Assembly (NCBI RefSeq): GCF_000968135.1
Contig: NZ_FO538765.1
Coordinates: 2,616,001 to 2,680,000, forward strand
Source: Magnetospira sp. QH-2
GTDB taxonomy: Bacteria > Pseudomonadota > Alphaproteobacteria > Rhodospirillales > Magnetospiraceae
DNA: 64,000 nucleotides
Direction: 5' to 3'
Shown: piece after piece, positions 58,011-64,000 of the stretch
How positions within the stretch are numbered: position 1 is the first letter of the stretch
Layout of the letters: each line of letters opens with the position of its first letter
Position numbers and translations under genes: made by a program
Notes under the pieces: model-generated
Databases searched by the model: none
Told to the model about the DNA's origin: nothing
The model's input: the letters and a program-made list of their open reading frames with translations, nothing else

Positions 58011-58352
58011 ATGAGCGGAGCAATGCAGCCGATACAAATTACCGAAGCCGCCATGCAGCAGGTCAAAGCGCTGTTGGACGGGCGTGGCAAGCCATCGGCG
58101 GGGATCCGTATCGGCGTGCGCACCAAGGGCTGCTCCGGGCTTTCCTATACCATCGAGTTCGCCGACGAACGCAACGAGTTCGACGAGATCATGGAGCAAG
58201 ACGGCATCACCGTGATGATTGACCCCAAGGCCACCATGTTCATCATCGGCACCGAAATGGATTATGTGGAGGAAAAGCTCCAGGCTGGCTTCGTCTTCCG
58301 CAACCCTAATGAAAAGGGTCGCTGCGGCTGTGGCGAATCCTTTCACGTCTGA
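58011..58352 (+). CDS. iscA: A-type Fe-S carrier IscA
   Basis: This 113-residue carrier has the three conserved cysteines: one in RTKGCSGLSYTIEF and two in GRCGCGESF. It accepts clusters or iron from the scaffold and passes them on. It follows iscU by 36 bases and is followed by a strong hairpin before hscB. Confidence 0.95.
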   Translation: MSGAMQPIQITEAAMQQVKALLDGRGKPSAGIRIGVRTKGCSGLSYTIEFADERNEFDEIMEQDGITVMIDPKATMFIIGTEMDYVEEKLQAGFVFRNPNEKGRCGCGESFHV

Positions 58353-58372
58353 TGGCTCGCCGGAGGCCTCGT

Positions 58373-58433
58373 CCTTCGACAGGCTCAGGGTGAGGCCTCC
58401 TTTTCAAAAACCTCATCCTGAGCCTGTCGAAGG
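58373..58433. repeat. Palindromic repeat hairpin between iscA and hscB
   Basis: Two 23-base arms (58373-58395, 58411-58433) based on CCTTCGACAGGCTCAGG pair with one mismatch around a 15-base loop. The same motif occurs after dnaB and in family-1 repeats. Inside the isc operon such a stem could stabilise the upstream mRNA or reduce expression of the chaperone genes. Confidence 0.85.
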
Positions 58434-58469
58434 ATGGCTACAGTCCCCATCTATGATCAAGCAAGGCCC

Positions 58470-59129
58470 ATGAATTCCGAAAGCCCGATTTCCCTCAACC
58501 CGGAACTGGACAAGGCGGCGCGCAGCCGGGTGATCCCCTGTTGGTCCTGCGCCGGACCGGTGGGTGGCTCCGATCTGTTCTGCCCTACCTGCGACGCGGT
58601 GCAACCCCCCGGCCAGGCTGACCATTTCGCCCGTCTCGGCCTGCCCATCGATTTCGATGTGGATGTGGAGGCTCTGGACCGTGAGTATTTCGCCCTGCAA
58701 CGCCGCCTGCATCCGGACCGCTTCGCCACCAAGACCAGCCGCGAGAAAGCCTTTTCCATGCAGCAGGCCACCAGCCTCAACGAAGCCTATGAATGCCTCA
58801 AGGACAGCCTATGTCGGGCCGACTACATGGTCCGGATCCGAGGTGTCGAGGTGATGCCCGAAGGCTGCAACCTGGTCAACGACCAAGAACTACTAATGGA
58901 AGCCATGGAAATGCGCGAGGCCCTGGCCGAGGCGGAAACCATGGATGATATCGCCCAGGTGGTCAGCCGCGCCGAAAGCGACATGGGCGATTGCCTGAAA
59001 CGCCTGTCGGCCACCTTCAAAACCCTGGCCCTGGAAGAGGCCTGCCGCCTCACCACGCGGCTCAAATACCTGCGCAAGCTGTCCGACGAGGCCCGCCAGC
59101 GCAAGGTCCAACTCAGTATGATGCGGTAA
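58470..59129 (+). CDS. hscB: Fe-S co-chaperone HscB
   Basis: This 219-residue J-domain protein brings IscU to HscA. It has an N-terminal zinc-ribbon-like pair CWSCAG and CPTC (about residues 24-45), an addition seen in some HscB proteins, then a J domain with the LHPDRF motif and a C-terminal three-helix domain. The ATG at 58470 has AAGG just upstream. It is separated from iscA by the palindromic repeat and is 7 bases before hscA. Confidence 0.93.
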   Translation: MNSESPISLNPELDKAARSRVIPCWSCAGPVGGSDLFCPTCDAVQPPGQADHFARLGLPIDFDVDVEALDREYFALQRRLHPDRFATKTSREKAFSMQQATSLNEAYECLKDSLCRADYMVRIRGVEVMPEGCNLVNDQELLMEAMEMREALAEAETMDDIAQVVSRAESDMGDCLKRLSATFKTLALEEACRLTTRLKYLRKLSDEARQRKVQLSMMR

Positions 59130-59136
59130 CCCAAAA

Positions 59137-61059
59137 ATGCCTTCGGACATCCTTTTACAGATCCACGAGCCCGGCGAAACGCCGATTCCCCATGACGAAG
59201 GCCGCAAACTGGCCATCGGCATCGATCTGGGCACCACCAACTCGGTGGTCGCCATCAGCGACGAAGGGACCCCGGAGGTTCTTCGTGATGAATCGGGCGA
59301 GGCACTGGTACCGTCGGTGGTGGCCTATGCGGCGGACGGCTCGACCATCGTCGGAGATTTGGCCAAGCGGCTACTGTTGATGCGCCCGGACCATGTTGTC
59401 AGCTCCATCAAACGACTGATGGGACGCGGCATCGAGGATGTGAAATCCCTTGGTGGCCAACTGCCCTACACCATCGAGCCGGTGGAGGAAGGCGAATCGA
59501 AGATGGTGCGCCTGCATGTGGCCGGGCAGCGCCTGAGCCCAGTGGAAATTTCCGCCGAGATCCTCAAGGCCCTTAAGGAGCGGGCCGAATCCCACCTGAG
59601 TAGCTTGGTCACCCAGGCGGTGGTCACCGTTCCCGCCTATTTCGATGATGCCGCCCGCACGGCCACAAAGGATGCCGCCAAGATCGCCGGACTGGACGTG
59701 CTGCGGCTGGTCAACGAGCCCACGGCGGCGGCACTGGCCTATGGCCTGGACAGGAATGCCGAGGGGCTTTACGCGGTTTATGATCTGGGTGGCGGTACTT
59801 TTGATATCTCCCTGCTGCGCATGGAAAAGGGCGTCTTTCAAGTGCGCGCCACCGGCGGTGACGCGGTACTGGGCGGTGATGATTTCGACCATGCCATCGC
59901 CGAGCATTTCCTCGCCGAGCGACAGGCCGAAACCGGCGAGACGGAGATTTCCTCCGGCGACGTGAAGACCGCCTTGATGACCGCCCGCTTGGCCAAGGAA
60001 TGCCTGAGCAGCCAATGCAACGACTGTGGCGAGAACAAGTGGGTTCTGGACGTGGCGGACAAGCAAACAACCCATGGCCTTTCCGTGGGGCAGATGGAGG
60101 AACTGGTCAACCCCTTCGTCGAGCGGACCATGGATATCTGCCGATCCGTGCTGATGGACGCCGGGGTCACTCCAGACGAGGTGCGTGGCGTGGTGCTGGT
60201 GGGCGGCTCGACGCGAGTGCCGCTGGTACGCCGCCGCATCGCCGAGTTTTTCGGCAAGGAGCCGCTGGCTGACATCAATCCCGACGAAGTGGTCGCGGTG
60301 GGCGCGGCACGGCAGGCCGAAGCCCTGACCGTTGGCTCCGATACCCTGCTGCTGGATGTGACGCCCCTCTCCCTGGGGCTGGAGACCATGGGCGGCCTGG
60401 TGGAAAAAGTCATTCCGCGCAACACGCCGATCCCGGTGGCCAAGGCCCAGGAATTCACCACCTATCAGGACGGCCAGACCGCCATGGCCATTCATGTGGT
60501 CCAGGGCGAGCGCGAGATGGTCGACCAGAACCGCTCCCTGGCCCGCTTCAACCTGCGCGGTATCCCCCCCATGGCCGCGGGCGCGGCTCGCATCAAGGTG
60601 ACCTTCGCCGTGGATGCCGACGGCCTGCTGACCGTCTCCGCCGAGGAAACCACCACCGGTGAAACCCAACAGGTGGAAGTGAAGCCTTCCTACGGCCTCA
60701 GCGACGACGAAATGGCCGAGATGCTTTACGACTCCATGAAGAATGCCAAGGACGACATGGATGTTCGGTTGCTCACCGAGGCGCGTGTGGAGGCGAAACG
60801 GGCGATGCTGGCCATTGATGCCGCGCTGGGCGCCGATGGAGACCTTCTCGACGCCGATGAACGTACCGCCATCGACTCCGCCGTGACCGCCGTTCGCGAG
60901 GCCGTGGCCGGAGACGACCGGCATGTGATCGCGGACAAGGTCGAGGCCATGGAAAATTCGACCAAGACCTTTGCAGAGAAGCGCATGGACAAGGGAATCC
61001 GCGATGCACTGGCCGGTGTGGCGGTGGAAGATCTGGACGCGGCGACCGGTTCGCCTTGA
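59137..61059 (+). CDS. hscA: Fe-S chaperone HscA (Hsp70 type)
   Basis: This 640-residue Hsp70 specialised for IscU has phosphate-binding motifs [13 protein letters not shown] and [13 protein letters not shown], the connector [13 protein letters not shown], and a C-terminal substrate domain ([12 protein letters not shown]). Adjacent hscB and the LPPVK motif of IscU support HscA rather than DnaK, and the protein lacks the DnaK-type acidic tail. Confidence 0.96.
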   Translation: MPSDILLQIHEPGETPIPHDEGRKLAIGIDLGTTNSVVAISDEGTPEVLRDESGEALVPSVVAYAADGSTIVGDLAKRLLLMRPDHVVSSIKRLMGRGIEDVKSLGGQLPYTIEPVEEGESKMVRLHVAGQRLSPVEISAEILKALKERAESHLSSLVTQAVVTVPAYFDDAARTATKDAAKIAGLDVLRLVNEPTAAALAYGLDRNAEGLYAVYDLGGGTFDISLLRMEKGVFQVRATGGDAVLGGDDFDHAIAEHFLAERQAETGETEISSGDVKTALMTARLAKECLSSQCNDCGENKWVLDVADKQTTHGLSVGQMEELVNPFVERTMDICRSVLMDAGVTPDEVRGVVLVGGSTRVPLVRRRIAEFFGKEPLADINPDEVVAVGAARQAEALTVGSDTLLLDVTPLSLGLETMGGLVEKVIPRNTPIPVAKAQEFTTYQDGQTAMAIHVVQGEREMVDQNRSLARFNLRGIPPMAAGAARIKVTFAVDADGLLTVSAEETTTGETQQVEVKPSYGLSDDEMAEMLYDSMKNAKDDMDVRLLTEARVEAKRAMLAIDAALGADGDLLDADERTAIDSAVTAVREAVAGDDRHVIADKVEAMENSTKTFAEKRMDKGIRDALAGVAVEDLDAATGSP

Positions 61060-61115
61060 CGTCGGCCCCTAACCTTCTCTAAACAACACAGCCTTTTCGT
61101 CAGGAGTGACCCCCA

Positions 61116-61454
61116 ATGCCCAAGATGACTTTTATCGAGCCCAACGGGACCCGCCGTGAAGTGGACGCCCCCCTTGGCCAGTCGGTGCTCGAGATCGCCC
61201 ACCACAACAAGATCGACCTGGAGGGCGCCTGCGAAGGCTCGCTGGCCTGCTCCACCTGCCATGTGATTGTCGATCAGGAATGGTACGATAAGCTCGAAGA
61301 AGCGTCCGAGGACGAAGAGGACATGCTGGACTTGGCCTTTGCTCTGACCCATACCTCCCGCCTGGGTTGCCAGATCGTCATTTCCGAGGAATTGGACGGC
61401 CTGGTGGTCAATCTCCCGGCCGCTACCCGCAACGTGGCGGTAGACAAAAAATAA
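61116..61454 (+). CDS. fdx: [2Fe-2S] ferredoxin (isc type)
   Basis: This 112-residue adrenodoxin-like ferredoxin has its cluster ligands C39, C45, C48 and C85 in the pattern [13 protein letters not shown]...LGCQ. It supplies electrons for cluster formation on IscU. It closes the core isc operon. Confidence 0.95.
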   Translation: MPKMTFIEPNGTRREVDAPLGQSVLEIAHHNKIDLEGACEGSLACSTCHVIVDQEWYDKLEEASEDEEDMLDLAFALTHTSRLGCQIVISEELDGLVVNLPAATRNVAVDKK

Positions 61455-61464
61455 GGATCAAGCG

Positions 61465-62127
61465 ATGCCCCTGTTCGACCGGCTCAAGGCGTCCTGCGCA
61501 CCCGAGTGGTCGAGCTATGTGGATCATCCTTTTGTCCGGGGACTGGCCGACGGCACCTTGCCCGAGGCCTGCTTCCGGCATTACCTGATCCAGGACTACC
61601 TGTTCCTGATCCAGTTCGCCCGGGCCTACGCCCTGGCCGCCTACAAGGCCGAGACCCTGCCCGATATTCGTCAGGCCACCGAGGGCCTGAAGGCCATTGT
61701 CGAGGTGGAGATGGGCCTGCATGTGCAATACTGCACCGGGTGGGGCCTGTCCGAAGCACAAATGCAAGCGGCGCCCGAGGCTGACGCCTGCATGGCCTAT
61801 ACCCGATATGTGCTGGAAAAAGGCCTCGCCGGAGACCTGCTGGATCTGCATGTGGCCCTGGCCCCCTGCATCGTCGGCTATGGGGAAATCGGCGCAGGCC
61901 TGGCCAGCGACCCGGCCACCAAACGGGACGACAATCCTTACGCGGACTGGATCGGGATGTATGCCTCCACCGAATACCAAGACATGGCCCGGGCCGAGGC
62001 TGTCTACCTGGATGACCTGTTCGCCCGACGCGGCGGCGAAGGGCGTTGGCCCGGTCTGCAAACCACTTTCCGTCAGGCCACGCGACTGGAAGCCGCCTTT
62101 TGGGACATGGGGATGACCCCGTCATGA
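61465..62127 (+). CDS. tenA: TenA family thiaminase II / aminopyrimidine aminohydrolase
   Basis: This 220-residue all-helical hydrolase salvages pyrimidine parts of degraded thiamine. Catalytic residues align with the known enzyme: D44 in LIQDYLF, C135 in LAPCIVGYGEIG and E209 in RLEAAFWDMG. It lies 10 bases after fdx and overlaps the DUF599 gene by 4 bases. A role in heme metabolism or a regulator-like role has been suggested for distant relatives, but the intact triad supports hydrolysis. Confidence 0.92.
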   Translation: MPLFDRLKASCAPEWSSYVDHPFVRGLADGTLPEACFRHYLIQDYLFLIQFARAYALAAYKAETLPDIRQATEGLKAIVEVEMGLHVQYCTGWGLSEAQMQAAPEADACMAYTRYVLEKGLAGDLLDLHVALAPCIVGYGEIGAGLASDPATKRDDNPYADWIGMYASTEYQDMARAEAVYLDDLFARRGGEGRWPGLQTTFRQATRLEAAFWDMGMTPS

Positions 62128-62834
62128 CCGGCGGTTGGTCCGGGCCTTGGCTGGACTATGGCGGGCTGCTGTGGTGCCTGGCCTGCTGGGTGGGCTATAC
62201 GCTTTATGCCGACAACCGCAAAAGCGGCACGCTCATGTGCGCCATGCATGACTATCGGGTCAAATGGATGACCCGCATGCTCAAGCGCGATCTCCGCATC
62301 GGTGATATGACGGTGTTGTCCATGAGCATGCAGAACGTTGGTTTGTTCGCTTCGACCTCCATTATCATCGTCGGTGGATTGCTGGCCCTGCTCGGTTCCC
62401 TGGAAACCGCCCGGGACGTGGCCTCGGACCTGATCGAGTTTCTGCGCCCGGCGTCACGGGAAATATGGGAAATGCGGCTGCTTACCCTGGCCCTGGTTTT
62501 TACCTATGCCTTTTTCAAGTTCGCCTGGGCGCTGCGGCAATTCAACTATACCGCCGTCGTGGTCGGCGCGGCACCGTTGTTCAACGAAGAGACCCCGGAA
62601 CGGGAAGGGTACGCGGAGCGGGCGGCCTGGATCGGCACCTTGGCCGTGCGCTCCTATAATCGGGGCATCCGCGCCTACTACTATGGGCTGGCCGTGCTGA
62701 CCGGCTTTCTGCACCCCCTGGCATTGATCGCAGCTGCAATTTGGGTCACGGGCATCCTCTATCGCCGGGAATTCCGCTCGGCCACGCTCAAGGCCCTGAC
62801 GCTGCCTTCGGAGCAACTGGACAAATTGTCATGA
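62124..62834 (+). CDS. DUF599 family membrane protein
   Basis: This 236-residue protein has four or five membrane helices and the DUF599 pattern: YADNRKSGTLMCAMHDYRVKWM after the first helix, QNVGLFASTSIIIVGGLLALLG, then FKFAWALRQFNYTAVVVGAAP. The function is unknown. It is tightly linked to tenA and mnmA by ATGA overlaps on both sides. Confidence 0.85.
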   Translation: MTGGWSGPWLDYGGLLWCLACWVGYTLYADNRKSGTLMCAMHDYRVKWMTRMLKRDLRIGDMTVLSMSMQNVGLFASTSIIIVGGLLALLGSLETARDVASDLIEFLRPASREIWEMRLLTLALVFTYAFFKFAWALRQFNYTAVVVGAAPLFNEETPEREGYAERAAWIGTLAVRSYNRGIRAYYYGLAVLTGFLHPLALIAAAIWVTGILYRREFRSATLKALTLPSEQLDKLS

Positions 62835-63931
62835 ATAGCCTGGGTCTGGACAAGGCACCTGCCGACTGCCGCATCGCCGTGGCCATGTCCGGCGGGGTGG
62901 ACAGCTCCGCCACGGCGGCCTTGCTGGTGGAAGAAGGTTTTGACGTTTTCGGGGTGACCCTGAAGCTCTACGACATGGCGGTGGCCGCCACCAGCGGTAC
63001 CTGCTGTGCCGGCAAGGATATCCGTGATGCCGCCAAGGTCTGCGAGACCCTGGGCATCGCCCATCACGTGTTGGACCTGGAAGATGTGTTCAAAAACGAG
63101 GTGATCGACGCCTTCGCCGACAGCTATATGGTCGGAGAGACCCCAATCCCCTGTGTCAATTGCAACGAGACGGTGAAGTTTCGCGATCTGCTGGGATTTG
63201 CCTTGGACGAGGGCGCAGACCTATTGGTCACCGGCCACTACATCCGCTGGCGACCGGGCCCGCAAATGTGGCGCGGCATGGATCCGGTGCGCGATCAGAG
63301 CTACTTCCTCTATGCCACCACAAGGCAACAGCTTGCCAAGCTGCGTTTTCCCTTGGGTGATCTGGACAAGGACCGCACCCGCGCCCATGCGGCCCGCTTC
63401 AACCTGGCGGTCGCGGATAAACCGGACAGCCAGGATATCTGCTTCGTGCCACAGGGGCACTATGCCGACATCGTCGCCAAATTGCGCCCCGGCGCAGCCG
63501 AACCGGGCGACATCGTCGATCGCAACGGTACGCTGCTCGGCACCCACAAGGGCCTGATCCATTATACGGTAGGACAACGGCGGGGGCTTGGCATCGGTGG
63601 CGGCGACCCGCTTTACGTTTTGGAACTACAGCCGGAACGCCACCGGCTGGTGGTCGGCCCGCCTGAGGCCTTGCTCACCCAGGAATTCCCCATCCGGGAT
63701 ATCAACTGGCTCGGCGATGGCGAGCACGCACCCAAGTTTTTTGACTGTGGAGTCAAGGTGCGGTCCACCCAACCGCCCTTGGCGGCTCGGATCACGCCGA
63801 CCGCCGATGGTGGGGCGCGGGTTCACCTGGCCGAGCCCCATGCAGGTATCGCCCCGGGCCAGGCCTGCGTCTTCTATGCGGACGAGAGGGTCCTTGGCGG
63901 CGGCTGGATCCGGCGGGCCTCCGGCACATAG
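62831..63931 (+). CDS. mnmA: tRNA-specific 2-thiouridylase MnmA
   Basis: This 366-residue enzyme adds sulfur to U34 of Glu, Gln and Lys tRNAs using IscS-derived sulfur and ATP. The PP-loop is AMSGGVDSS (about 18-26); the catalytic cysteines are C111 in CVNCNETVKF and C204 in SQDICFVPQG. The domain with GQRRGLGIGG follows. It overlaps the DUF599 stop by 4 bases (ATGA). The link with the isc operon fits its need for IscS. The last 69 bases of the window after it hold no recognisable feature. Confidence 0.95.
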   Translation: MNSLGLDKAPADCRIAVAMSGGVDSSATAALLVEEGFDVFGVTLKLYDMAVAATSGTCCAGKDIRDAAKVCETLGIAHHVLDLEDVFKNEVIDAFADSYMVGETPIPCVNCNETVKFRDLLGFALDEGADLLVTGHYIRWRPGPQMWRGMDPVRDQSYFLYATTRQQLAKLRFPLGDLDKDRTRAHAARFNLAVADKPDSQDICFVPQGHYADIVAKLRPGAAEPGDIVDRNGTLLGTHKGLIHYTVGQRRGLGIGGGDPLYVLELQPERHRLVVGPPEALLTQEFPIRDINWLGDGEHAPKFFDCGVKVRSTQPPLAARITPTADGGARVHLAEPHAGIAPGQACVFYADERVLGGGWIRRASGT

Positions 63932-64000
63932 ATGGTCTGGCTCGGAATGGATCATTTTCGTGAACATACGGCCTCGCGTGTTTAATCGAGGCTGTCGATG

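Overview
The window looks like chromosome from an alphaproteobacterium, most likely a member of the Rhodospirillales. The base composition is GC-rich, the fabD-fabG-acpP-fabF-mltG and rpsF-rpsR-DUF2232-rplI-dnaB orders are typical of that class, and a full isc cluster with hscB, hscA and ferredoxin is more usual in Rhodospirillales than in other alphaproteobacteria. The genus cannot be read from the sequence. Every coding region was judged from its translation; no database search was run.

Layout. 0-2.4 kb: a short-chain dehydrogenase, a PEP-CTERM exported protein and a DUF302 protein. 2.4-4.0 kb: a small repeat (family 1) split by an IS110/IS1111-type element. 4-8.4 kb: mltG and the fatty-acid genes fabF, acpP, fabG, fabD (minus strand). 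8.7-12.9 kb: the ribosomal operon and dnaB. 13-18 kb: alr, a MlaE/MlaF-type lipid ABC pair, tRNA-Thr, murA and a copper-chaperone-like HMA protein. 18-24.5 kb: an accessory island with two Sel1-like exported proteins, each tail-to-tail with a MuF-like phage-head-domain protein that ends in a coiled-coil tail. It is heavily invaded: one Sel1 gene by an IS5/IS1031-type IS, one MuF gene by a 103-bp structured repeat (family 2), and an IS427-type IS sits beside another family-2 copy. 24.5-31 kb: a CPBP protease-methyltransferase fusion, a methyltransferase, a CaiB/BaiF CoA-transferase, an SMR transporter, a YdcF-like protein and monomeric isocitrate dehydrogenase. 31-39.8 kb: a LysR regulator and an amide-scavenging operon (BMP-type ABC transporter, formamidase, two isochorismatase-fold hydrolases, cupin). 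39.9-52.5 kb: a sugar-acid regulon with a CUT1 ABC importer, GarR-, Hyi- and lactonase-like enzymes, a LacI-family repressor, idonate/ketogluconate/gluconate dehydrogenases and gluconokinase. At least six matching LacI-type palindromes tie it together. 52.5-54.1 kb: a second copy of the IS110/IS1111-type element, again inside a family-1 repeat. 54.1-64 kb: a hydrolase, then cysE-iscRSUA-hscBA-fdx behind a promoter that carries an IscR type-1-like site, followed by tenA, a DUF599 gene and mnmA.

The most interesting points are these. (1) Both IS110/IS1111-type copies sit at the same base position inside the terminal inverted repeat of family 1, and the 3' noncoding region of the element contains short segments that match the target halves and the element ends. 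This is the pattern expected of a bridge RNA, and its guides can be read directly. (2) Removing the IS5-type element and the 103-bp repeat restores two broken genes exactly in frame, which fixes element boundaries and target duplications. (3) The paired MuF/coiled-coil and Sel1 modules look like a candidate toxin-immunity system; that function is inference only. (4) The family-1 repeat has ends like those of the resident IS5/IS1031-type element and the same TTA duplication, so it is probably a MITE of that group.
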